A DNA stretch of 64,000 nt from Fen-1254 sp963769605 (GTDB lineage Bacteria > Bacteroidota > Ignavibacteria > UBA10030), in the NCBI GenBank assembly GCA_963769605.1, contig CAVYML010000009.1, positions 558,001-622,000 of the forward strand, in the 5' to 3' direction. The translations under genes and the position numbers were made by a program. Every line of letters starts with the position of its first letter. Positions within the stretch are counted from its first letter, which is position 1. Positions 25,236 through 33,211 of this stretch are shown here, piece by piece. Under the pieces are notes generated by a model that saw only the letters and a list, made by a program, of their open reading frames with translations, searched no databases and had not been told where the DNA came from.

Positions 25236-26608
25236 GGGTCTTCTCCCAACTGAGTGGGTGAATTTTAGCAAAAAGATGAATAGCGATCAATAATATCAAG
25301 GTATTTACGTATTTTAGGAGTAAAAAAAGTTGATATATCTTTATGAGTAAAGACAAACGATTGAGCGATGCATATGGATTTTCAGGATTCGTTCCTTTAC
25401 AGATTGTAAAAGGAATCTTTGGTGATCCTAAAGCAAGAGTGATCATACTGAAGCGTAGGACAAAAAAACAATTTGTCCCGCATGTGGAAAGGCGAACAGG
25501 AGCTTTTATGATCGCAAAAAGCGCCGTGTGCGCGATCTCTCCTGTGGCGATACACGGGTATTTCTGGAACTGGAAATACGCCGCGTCCAATGCCGGGGTT
25601 GCCGCAAGGTGAAGCAGGAGCAATTCGCCTTTTTGGCGAACAATCCGTTTTATACCAAGCGTTTTGCGATGTATATCGGAGAACGGTGCCGGAGTTCGAG
25701 TATCAGCGATGTTGCCAAAGAATTTCGTCTTGATTGGAAGACAGTGAAGGAACTGGACAAACAGTATATGCAGGAGCAACTTCGTCGTGCCACTAAAGCA
25801 CGACCCAAGGTGATTGGCATTGACGAAATATCTGTACAAAAAGGACATACATACAGGATTGTCGTTAGTGATTTGGAGAGACGGCGTGCCATCTGGTTTG
25901 GTGGAAAGGATCGTTCTCAAGAGAGTATGAATATGTTTTATCAATGGCTTGGACCCTTGAAAACAAGGCGTATTCGGCTTGCAGTAATGGATATGTGGAA
26001 GCCATTCGAAAAGGCAGCAGGTATCCACATCCCACAGGCAGCCATTCTTTATGACAAGTTCCATATCATTGGGCATTTAGGTGAGGCCATAGACAAAATC
26101 CGTAAGCAAGAATATGCACGTCTCTCCGGTCATAAGCGGCAATTCATCAAGGGACAAAAATATCATCTTCTGTCTCATCGAGAGAATCTCACTCTTTCCG
26201 GAAAGAAGTCATTAAAAACTCTTCTTGAGGCAAATAAGCGTTTGAACATTGCTTATGTTCTCAAAGAATCATTCGGACAGCTTTGGGATTATAGCTCCGA
26301 AGCTTGGGCTCACAAGTTCTTTGACAACTGGAAAGCATCTCTTCGATGGCAGCGCTTGAAGCCGTATGAAGAGTTTGCTCATCTTATCGAACGACACTGG
26401 GATGGCATTGCTGCCTTCTGTAAACCAGAGAATAAAGTCCCTCTTGGTTTTGTCGAAGGATTGAACAATAAGATTCGTATCATTCAACGTCGTGCATATG
26501 GTCTACGGGATGAAGAATATCTTCGACTCAAGATCTTAACTTGTATGTTGGACTAATAATGTCTGCCTTATTGAGCCAATATTCACCCACTCGCAAAGGA
26601 GAAGAGCC
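25236..26608 (+). mobile_element. ISL3-family insertion sequence
   Basis: The terminal inverted repeats are visible. The left end begins GGGTCTTCTCC, then GAGTGGGTGAATTTT; the right end, reverse-complemented, begins GGCTCTTCTCC, then GAGTGGGTGAATATT. The element is 1373 bp with one transposase gene. ATGTC stands directly outside both ends (25231-25235 and 26609-26613), a likely part of the target duplication; ISL3 elements usually give 8 bp, and only 5 match here. It is inserted upstream of the fucosidase gene. Confidence 0.8.
25343..26556 (+). pseudogene. ISL3-family transposase with a single-base frameshift
   Basis: The N-terminal frame (from 25343, GFSGFVPLQIVKGIFGD) changes register near 25470, in GGACAAAAAAACAATTTGTC. 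The next frame then continues the zinc finger (CPACGKANRSFYDR) and RVRDLSCGDTRVFLELEIRR. The catalytic domain has the DDE aspartates in VIGIDEISVQKGH and LAVMDMWKPF and the glutamate near GFVEGLNNKIR. Restoring one T after CAATTT joins the halves. An A7 run lies beside the break, so a sequencing indel or programmed slippage is possible. As read, the zinc finger and catalytic domain are split. Confidence 0.8.
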
Positions 26609-26683
26609 ATGTCATTGTACGACATACCTTCAGGAAAAGCAAATCAAAATACCGAGTAATTGCTCGGCGGATTGACAAAACAT

Positions 26684-26774
26684 GACAAACAGGAATGTTT
26701 GTCCTACCAAATCCGGTAGGGCATTCATTCCTGAATGCCATTATAAAACGACAAACAGGAATGTTTGTCCTACC
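26684..26774 (+). repeat. REP cluster at the right edge of the island
   Basis: Three hairpins: GACAAACA-GGAA-TGTTTGTC (26684-26703), GGCATTCA-TTCC-TGAATGCC after GGTAGG, and a second GACAAACA-GGAA-TGTTTGTC (ending near 26768) followed by CCTACC. The stems differ from the GACACACA type by paired changes. This is the last REP in the window; beyond it lies hutI. Confidence 0.75.
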
Positions 26775-26935
26775 GTTATTACTTCTTTTGGGACATCTTC
26801 ACATTTTTATTCTTCGCGGAATTTTATCTTAACCGATCGAAAGTGCAACTCAACTCTTGAAAACAACAAAGGAGACATCCCTTGCTTTCCATAGAGTATT
26901 GTTCTTATCTTCCTGTAGTCTCATAAAAACCAATT

Positions 26936-28180
26936 ATGAACCTCCTTATTAAAAACATTAAACAATTGGTAACGATCTCAGCAGCGAGAAAACGATTCAA
27001 GACCGGTCCGGAAATGAACGATCTTGGGATTGTTGAAAACGCGACAGTCCTTATAGAAAATGGGAGAATTTCATGGGCCGGCAGGACTGCCGACTTTGAC
27101 AAGTCTGTTCCGGATTCGCTTGATACGCTTGACGCAGAAGGTCTTGTGGCGCTGCCCGGTTTTGTGGACTCGCACACGCATGCCCTCTTTGCCGGAACAC
27201 GGGAAGATGAATTCGCACAGCGCTGCGCCGGAAAATCGTATGCGGAAATCGCTGCTGCGGGCGGCGGCATTCTCAGCACCGTCGCTGCTGTTCGTGCTGC
27301 AACAAAAAAGGAATTGAAAAAAAGTGCGCGCAGACATTTAGACAGCATGCTCCGCAGCGGAACAACGACTGTTGAAATAAAATCCGGTTACGGCTTGAAC
27401 GAATCGGATGAGATCAAAATGATGTATGCAATCAACGAACTGGCGGATGAGCAGTTGATCGGAATCGCAGCAACATTTCTTGGAGCACATGCAGTTCCGC
27501 CGGAATATACCGAAAACCCCGACGAATATGTTCAACTCATCTGCTCTCGCATACTGCCCTATCTTGTCCGCCGGAAAGCTCTTCAATTCTGCGACGTCTT
27601 TTGCGACAGCGGATTTTTTACAATCGATCAGGCGCGAAAAATTCTGGAAACCGCCCGCGGCTTCGGCATCGGAATAAAAATTCATGCCGATCAACTTTCA
27701 CAGATCGGTGCATCGGCTCTTGCTGCGGAATTGGGTGCGGTTTCAGCGGATCATCTGGAAAAAATCGACGATACGGGAATCACCGCTTTGAAACGTGCAG
27801 GGACTGTGGCAACTGTACTTCCCGGAGTATCGTTTTTTTTGAAGGAGGATTACCCTCCGGCGCGAAAAATTATTGATGCCGGCGTGCCGCTGGCAATCGC
27901 GTCGGATTTCAATCCGGGTTCATCCATGTCTTTTTCCATGCCGCTCATGATGACTATCGCATGCACACAGATGGGACTGACTCCGGAAGAAGCGATTACC
28001 GCAGCAACGCTCAACGGAGCAGCAGCGCTCAATATGTCCGAACAAATCGGAAGTATCGAACCGGGCAAGCAGGCGGATATTATTTTATACAACGTGCCGA
28101 ATTATCGCTACATCGTCTATCATTACGGCACGAACTTCGTATCACATATTATCAAACGCGGAACACTTTTAGATTATTGA
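26936..28180 (+). CDS. hutI: imidazolonepropionase
   Basis: Hydrolyses 4-imidazolone-5-propanoate to N-formimino-L-glutamate, step three of the Hut pathway. 414 residues, typical. An amidohydrolase metal site is visible: HTHALFAG after LPGFVDS, H in IKIHADQLS, H in SADHLE, and the aspartate in IASDFNPGS. N- and C-terminal beta-sandwich strands (LIENGRISWAG; IGSIEPGKQADIILYN) are present. ftcD starts 14 bp after the stop. No strong Shine-Dalgarno precedes the ATG. It is the first gene right of the island. Confidence 0.96.
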   Translation: MNLLIKNIKQLVTISAARKRFKTGPEMNDLGIVENATVLIENGRISWAGRTADFDKSVPDSLDTLDAEGLVALPGFVDSHTHALFAGTREDEFAQRCAGKSYAEIAAAGGGILSTVAAVRAATKKELKKSARRHLDSMLRSGTTTVEIKSGYGLNESDEIKMMYAINELADEQLIGIAATFLGAHAVPPEYTENPDEYVQLICSRILPYLVRRKALQFCDVFCDSGFFTIDQARKILETARGFGIGIKIHADQLSQIGASALAAELGAVSADHLEKIDDTGITALKRAGTVATVLPGVSFFLKEDYPPARKIIDAGVPLAIASDFNPGSSMSFSMPLMMTIACTQMGLTPEEAITAATLNGAAALNMSEQIGSIEPGKQADIILYNVPNYRYIVYHYGTNFVSHIIKRGTLLDY

Positions 28181-28194
28181 ACCGGGAAACGGAC

Positions 28195-29229
28195 ATGGAC
28201 AAAATTATCGAATGTGTCCCTAACTTCAGTGAAGGGCGCGACCGGCAGGTGATCGATGCCATCGGGACAAGTGTCCGTGAAGTTGCCGGCGCTGCATTGC
28301 TCGGTATCGAACCGGACAAGGATTATAATAGAACGGTCGTCACATTTGTCGGCAGCCCGGATGCCGTAGGTGAAGCCGCCTATCAGGCGACGAAAACTGC
28401 AGCAAACCTTATCGATATGTCCCGACATAAAGGAGAACACCCGCGCATCGGCGCAGCAGATGTTGTACCGTTCGTTCCCATCCGGGGAGTTACTATGGAG
28501 GATTGCGTCGCTCTTTCAAAGCGCTACGGCGAGCGCGTTGCACGGGAACTTCATATTCCGGTTTATCTGTATGAATATGCCGCATCCGCTCCCTATCGAA
28601 AAAATCTTTCCGATATCCGGAAAGGGGAATATGAAGAGCTTCCTCAAAAGATCGCGGATCCGGCGTGGAAGCCGGATTTTGGCGAATCTGTTTTTAATCC
28701 GAAATCGGGCGCTACCGTAACCGGAGCACGCAAAGTTCTCATAGCGTATAATGTCAATCTCAATACGGACAATCAAAAACTTGCACACGAAATTTCCCTC
28801 CGTATTCGCGAAAGCGGACGCATTATGAAGGACGGTTACGGTAAACAGATGAGCAACGAGCGGGGAGAAAGTATTAAAATCCCCGGCACATTAAAGAGCG
28901 TGAAGGCAATCGGAGTTTTCCTGAAACGGTTCAACATTGCACAGGTTTCCATCAATCTTGTCGACTATGAAACGACCTCGATGCACGATGTATTCGAAGA
29001 AGTAAAAAAACAAGCGCATTCTCTTGATATGGAAGCGACAGGAAGTGAACTCGTCGGACTTGCGCCGTTGGAAGCTCTGCTCAAGGCGGGACGCTTTTAT
29101 GCCGGACAGGATAAGCTCAATGATGACGAATATGTCTCGCTGGCGATCGATAAACTCGGACTTAGCCGGCTTGAACCGTTCGATCCGAAGAAAAAAATAA
29201 TTGAATATCGAATGAAGGGTGAAGGGTAA
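28195..29229 (+). CDS. ftcD: glutamate formimidoyltransferase
   Basis: 344 residues from the ATG at 28195, giving the family's conserved start DKIIECVPNFSEGRD; an upstream extension in this frame would overlap hutI. Moves the formimino group from N-formimino-glutamate to tetrahydrofolate, releasing glutamate. HPRIGAADVVPFVPIRG and VGLAPLEALLKAGRFY are typical. The domain is separate from the cyclodeaminase, unlike the fused animal FTCD; here the partner fchA lies downstream after a tandem-repeat spacer. Confidence 0.93.
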   Translation: MDKIIECVPNFSEGRDRQVIDAIGTSVREVAGAALLGIEPDKDYNRTVVTFVGSPDAVGEAAYQATKTAANLIDMSRHKGEHPRIGAADVVPFVPIRGVTMEDCVALSKRYGERVARELHIPVYLYEYAASAPYRKNLSDIRKGEYEELPQKIADPAWKPDFGESVFNPKSGATVTGARKVLIAYNVNLNTDNQKLAHEISLRIRESGRIMKDGYGKQMSNERGESIKIPGTLKSVKAIGVFLKRFNIAQVSINLVDYETTSMHDVFEEVKKQAHSLDMEATGSELVGLAPLEALLKAGRFYAGQDKLNDDEYVSLAIDKLGLSRLEPFDPKKKIIEYRMKGEG

Positions 29230-29272
29230 ACTGAGAACTGTAAACAGTGAACAGAAGAACCAAAGAACGAAG

Positions 29273-29408
29273 TAACTAAATAACCAAACAACTAAATAAC
29301 TAAATAACTAAGTAACTAAGTAACTAAGTAACTAAGTAACTAAGTAACTAAGTAACTAAGTAACTAAGTAACTAAGTAACTAAGTAACTAAGTAACTAAG
29401 TAACTAAT
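29273..29408 (+). repeat. 8-bp tandem repeat (TAACTAAG) abutting the fchA start codon
   Basis: Seventeen 8-bp units in register, of which twelve (29305-29400) are perfect TAACTAAG; the flanking units differ by a few bases (TAACTAAA, TAACCAAA, CAACTAAA, TAACTAAT). The array runs to the base before the fchA ATG at 29409, leaving no Shine-Dalgarno. Just upstream is the GTGAAC/GTAAAC low-complexity family, from which this microsatellite may have grown. Such arrays change copy number by slippage. Confidence 0.9.
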
Positions 29409-30032
29409 ATGCTGACCAACCTGACAGTATCTGAATTTCTTCATGAAACCGCATCGAAATCACCCGCTCCCGGCGGAGGAAGCGCGGCTGCGTTCGCAGC
29501 GGCGCTCGGATCAGCTCTTCTTTCGATGGCATGCCGGCTTACGATCGGAAAGAAAAAATATTCCGGCGTGCAAAGCGAAATAGAATTCGTTCTGAAAAAA
29601 TCGGAGAGTCTCCTCGAGCAGTGCACTGCCGCTATCGACGAAGACACACGGGCATTCAATGCCGTCATGGATGCATTTGCACTTCCGAAAGAAACGGAGG
29701 AGTTAAAAATATTGCGTACGGCAGCGGTACAGGAAGCAATGAAGTATGCTGCACTGGTTCCTTTAAAATTGATGGAATTGTGTTCCGAAGGAATCGGTTT
29801 GTCGGGCATTCTTTTAGAGAAAGGGAATCAGAATTCCCTGTCCGATATCGGTGTCGCTGCATTGATGTTCAAGGCAGCATGCGAGGGCGCTGCGCTGAAT
29901 GTCGCAGTCAATCTCAGCACTCTCGATGATGCGGCGTTTGTCGGGCAAACGAAAGAAGAAGCAGAGCAAAATAAAAAACACGTCTGCACATCGGCAGAAA
30001 AAATCTCCCGAAGCATTGCTTCCCGGTTATGA
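29409..30032 (+). CDS. fchA: formiminotetrahydrofolate cyclodeaminase
   Basis: 207 residues, the usual size of stand-alone cyclodeaminases. Converts 5-formimino-THF to 5,10-methenyl-THF and ammonia, passing the histidine-derived carbon to the one-carbon pool. Family marks: SPAPGGGSAAAFAAALGSAL at residues 18-37, a DEDTRAFNAVMDAF helix, and an all-helical pattern throughout. The start codon directly follows an 8-bp tandem array rather than a ribosome site, so expression could depend on the array or on coupling with ftcD. Confidence 0.93.
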   Translation: MLTNLTVSEFLHETASKSPAPGGGSAAAFAAALGSALLSMACRLTIGKKKYSGVQSEIEFVLKKSESLLEQCTAAIDEDTRAFNAVMDAFALPKETEELKILRTAAVQEAMKYAALVPLKLMELCSEGIGLSGILLEKGNQNSLSDIGVAALMFKAACEGAALNVAVNLSTLDDAAFVGQTKEEAEQNKKHVCTSAEKISRSIASRL

Positions 30033-30104
30033 GCACAAAGGCTCGATCATACAGTTCTTCGCTCCGGCAGCATCCACCCGTCTTTGCAAGGCCATGGTTA
30101 AATT

Positions 30105-30780
30105 GTGAGTTCCATAGAACTATATAATCGCATCTATTATGTAAACGAGATGGCTCTTCGCTCGGGAGATGTCTTGATTGACGAATTACTTGCACACGGC
30201 ATAACAGACAAACGATTGGGCCTCAGTCTGATTATTCCGGTACGGAAAATCCAAAGGAACTACGAAAAATTGGTCCGGCAGTTTAAAGAGAACGAACCGC
30301 TTTATTATTATCCATTCAGCGATCTTCATGTCACGATATTTGATTACGTTCAAGCAAGCGAACATTACCGGCGGAATCGGGACACGGAAGCAAAATGTAT
30401 CGAGATTACGGAAAAAGCTTTAAAGAGTATTCCGGAATTCGACATAGAATTCTGCGGAATTGTTTTCAGCCGGGAAGCGGGACTGCTTCAGGGCTGCGAT
30501 CATAATCGAGTACCTGCAGATACGAAAACGCATCCGGGAAGTCATGAAAGAAACTGGGTTGAAAAATAACGAACGGTACGAATCCGAGTCCGCCCATATA
30601 ACATTTTGCCGGTTCAGGGAAAAATTGAAGAATCCGGAAAAGTTCATGCGCCTGATCGATGAAAACAGAAAATATGAAATAGGAAAAGAGAGAATCGACC
30701 GGTTAGAACTTGTAGAGCATGATTGGTATAATCAAGAATCGAAGAGAAGATTACTCCGCTGTTTCTCGCTCGGACAATAG
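30105..30780 (+). pseudogene. 2H-phosphoesterase (2'-5' RNA ligase-like) gene, frameshifted
   Basis: The first frame (GTG at 30105, ending 30569) has DLHVTIFDY with the first H-x-T motif. The second frame (ending 30780) has SAHITFCRF with the second H-x-T motif. The family needs both in one protein. The break is near 30488: reading CAG-G-GCT with one G removed joins IVFSREAGLLQ to AAIIIEYLQIRKRIREVM. Repaired, the protein would be about 225 residues. 2H enzymes act on cyclic phosphates or 2'-5' bonds in RNA or nucleotides. This may be a real loss or an indel in the assembly. Confidence 0.65.
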
Positions 30781-30834
30781 CATTTAAAGTAATTCAAAGA
30801 ACCGATAAGTGAAATTCATATTCAATATTTTTAA

Positions 30835-30920
30835 AACTATCCGATAGTTTGCCGCAAGAAACGGCTTATTTAGAGCATTTTGAGGGAAGCTTTCGACGCA
30901 CCGTGAACTATCCGATAGTT
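30835..30920 (+). promoter_or_regulatory. two identical palindromic operator-like sites
   Basis: AACTATC-C-GATAGTT occurs at 30835-30849 and again at 30906-30920 (perfect 7-bp arms, one-base centre), with starts 71 bp apart. They lie about 120 to 205 bp upstream of the next gene and are the likely binding sites of an unidentified dimeric repressor. No third exact copy was noticed in this window. Confidence 0.55.
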
Positions 30921-31038
30921 TTTCGAATTCGATCATGTTTTGTGCATACTTTCTTCTTTATCCGGTTTGAATTGCCGCAAAAAAAGGCGATCTTTAAAAA
31001 AGTTTAATATTGACGAAGTTGCTTCTAGAAAAACAAGT

Positions 31039-32844
31039 ATGGAAAATTCGCGCGTGCATACGTTTCACATTCCGGTTTTAGGACTGGCATTTTCCATCGA
31101 TACTCCGGTTCGCGTAGCACGATTCGGAATAACGTCGGTGATATCGATTGTGGACGATATGCTCATCGAGCACATGCGCAAACAGTACGCCTCGCTCTAT
31201 GGAGAGCCTTACAAGACCATCACCGTCCGGGAGAACGATTACCGTGCCCGGCGTATTGCCGAATATCTCGATCTCCTTCAACGTATTGTTCAAAAGCAAG
31301 TAGAATCGCTCAAGGTTTCTGCATTTGAAGCCGGAAGCGAAATCGTAAAATATTTTACACTGCTTCCGGATCATTCTCCGCTTAAAGCACTCTATAATAA
31401 AATGATGACCACCGAAGACGCGGAAAAGAAGAAGGAAATGCAAAGCGAACTCCGCTCTCAGATCGTTGCCGGCGATATCGATGTCAATATTATGACCAAG
31501 CTCGACAAGGCGAATATCGGGCCCAATAAGGAATTGCTAGCGGCGGAATTCAACGACGCTCTTGCATCGCTGCGCGGATTTGCACTCAGTGTTCTTTGCT
31601 CATCGGTTGTCCTTTCGGCCGGCCTCAACCAGCGTCTTTTTCAATATATCGGACAGCGTCCGGAATTTCTGCCGAATAAAGAAGGAGTGTTTTCAAAAAA
31701 AGTTATACTCAAAGTCAGCGACTACCGGTCGGCTTTTGTGCAGGGCAAAATGCTTGCTAAGAAATGCGTATGGATTTCCGAATATCGCATTGAATCCGGT
31801 TTGAATTGCGGCGGTCATGTTTTCCCAACGGACGGCCATCTCCTTGGCCCCATTCTCGAGGAATTTCAAAATAATCGTCAGAACCTCCTAACGGAACTTC
31901 AGCCGATCTATGCTGCAGCCCTTGCTGAAAAAAAACTTCCTGTGCCTTCTTCTCTTCCGATTCGCATTACAGTACAGGGAGGAATCGGGACGGCTGCCGA
32001 AGATATTTTTCTCCGAAACCATTATCACGTGGACGGCACGGGCTGGGGATCGCCGTTTCTGCTCGTTCCGGAAGCAACGAACGTAGACGGACAGACGCGG
32101 CGTCTTCTTGCCGATGCAGAAAAAGAAGATTATTACACAAGCGGTGCTTCTCCTCTTGGTGTTCCGTTCAACAATATTCGCGGCAGTTCCAGCGAGATGC
32201 AGGCACAAGGACGTTTCCTTAACGGCAACCCCGGAAGCGTTTGTACAAAAAGATTTCTCGTTTCTAATACGGAATTTACGACGGAGCCGATATGCACGGC
32301 TTCCCGGCAATATCAGGAACTTAAAATCGCGCAGTTGAAAAATCAAAATCTGCCTCCTGATGTACTGCGTCAAAAACTTGCCGAGGTCGTGGAAAAGGTG
32401 TGCCTCTGCGAGGATTTAGCCGCTACGGGTATGATCAACAACCATGAAGGTGCGGAACGGAGTAAACGGGCAGTAGCCGTCTGTCCGGGCCCCAACCTTG
32501 CATATTTTTCAAAGATCGCCTCACTTGAAGAGATGGTCGGTCATATTTACGGCCGCGTTCTGCTTTTAAAAGAGATGCATCGTCCCAATATCTTCATCAA
32601 TGAACTTCAACTCTACATCGATTACATGAAGGACGAACTCCAGAAGCGGCTGGAGAAATGGAACATCAAAGAACAAAAATATTTCGATACATTCCGGAAA
32701 AATCTGAAAGAAGGCATTGCACATTACAAGAACCTGATACCGAAATTTGAAGAAACGGATTTCTATCGCGAAACGATGCGCACAGAACTCCTCTCGCTTG
32801 AAGAAGAGCTGCTCTCCATCGTTATTCCTTCCGCAGCCTTGTAA
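31039..32844 (+). CDS. large conserved hypothetical protein (GLNCGGH/GTGWGSPF family)
   Basis: 601 residues from the ATG at 31039; the extra 33 codons available upstream look unlike coding sequence. Conserved-looking blocks: FHIPVLGLAFSIDTPVRVA at the N-terminus, ESGLNCGGHVFPTDG (about residues 285-300), VQGGIGTAAEDIF and HVDGTGWGSPFLLVPEATNV (about 345-375). The C-terminus is probably helical and charged. I associate the family with Bacteroidota genomes but know of no function. The glycine-rich GGIGTAAED stretch resembles an FMN/phosphate-binding barrel loop, which is only a hint. Two palindromic operators lie upstream. Confidence 0.6.
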   Translation: MENSRVHTFHIPVLGLAFSIDTPVRVARFGITSVISIVDDMLIEHMRKQYASLYGEPYKTITVRENDYRARRIAEYLDLLQRIVQKQVESLKVSAFEAGSEIVKYFTLLPDHSPLKALYNKMMTTEDAEKKKEMQSELRSQIVAGDIDVNIMTKLDKANIGPNKELLAAEFNDALASLRGFALSVLCSSVVLSAGLNQRLFQYIGQRPEFLPNKEGVFSKKVILKVSDYRSAFVQGKMLAKKCVWISEYRIESGLNCGGHVFPTDGHLLGPILEEFQNNRQNLLTELQPIYAAALAEKKLPVPSSLPIRITVQGGIGTAAEDIFLRNHYHVDGTGWGSPFLLVPEATNVDGQTRRLLADAEKEDYYTSGASPLGVPFNNIRGSSSEMQAQGRFLNGNPGSVCTKRFLVSNTEFTTEPICTASRQYQELKIAQLKNQNLPPDVLRQKLAEVVEKVCLCEDLAATGMINNHEGAERSKRAVAVCPGPNLAYFSKIASLEEMVGHIYGRVLLLKEMHRPNIFINELQLYIDYMKDELQKRLEKWNIKEQKYFDTFRKNLKEGIAHYKNLIPKFEETDFYRETMRTELLSLEEELLSIVIPSAAL

Positions 32845-33053
32845 AAAAAACGTTCATTTGTGCGTTGTGCGTAGTTGACATTGAAAAAAAAATCGCTCGT
32901 TTAGCAACCCCCTCCGAAAAGCTTTCGCGGCAAATCCAATGGGAAATGGTGCAGAGGAGAAAAGCCTATCGTTCAACAATCTTTTTATTCTGAACGATCC
33001 CACATCAGCACCGCAGCACTTTAAACCGCGAACGAAGAAACTAAAGACTCATC

Positions 33054-33082
33054 TTGACACACCTTTCATATTCAAGTACATT
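33054..33082 (+). promoter_or_regulatory. sigma-70 promoter upstream of the Mg2+ ATPase
   Basis: TTGACA (33054-33059), a 17-bp spacer, TACATT (33077-33082). Transcription would start near 33090, leaving a 120-base leader before the ATG at 33212. The leader contains near-complementary GAGAATT/AATTCTC segments (about 33091 and 33112) that may pair. No known Mg2+ riboswitch is recognised. The rest of the 32845-33211 gap shows nothing else clear. Confidence 0.55.
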
Positions 33083-33211
33083 GCACAGGAGAATTTTTTT
33101 AACGGGTAATCCAATTCTCTTTGCATGAAGAGTTCTCCATTTAAAAAGAAAATAACGATTAAAAAAAACTCTAGAAAAAATATCGATCCAGAATATTAGG
33201 AGCGCCAGATA

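Noticed and set aside
25180..26076. Long minus-strand frame of 298 codons opposite the ISL3 transposase
   Set aside because: It lies antisense to the transposase and shows no protein family features.
30940..31038. 33-codon N-terminal extension of the 601-residue protein
   Set aside because: Basic, cysteine-containing and unlike the rest; the ATG at 31039 fits the conserved N-terminal segment better.
33083..33211. Possible Mg2+ riboswitch in the mgtA leader
   Set aside because: Only a short imperfect hairpin is seen; the conserved M-box elements were not found.
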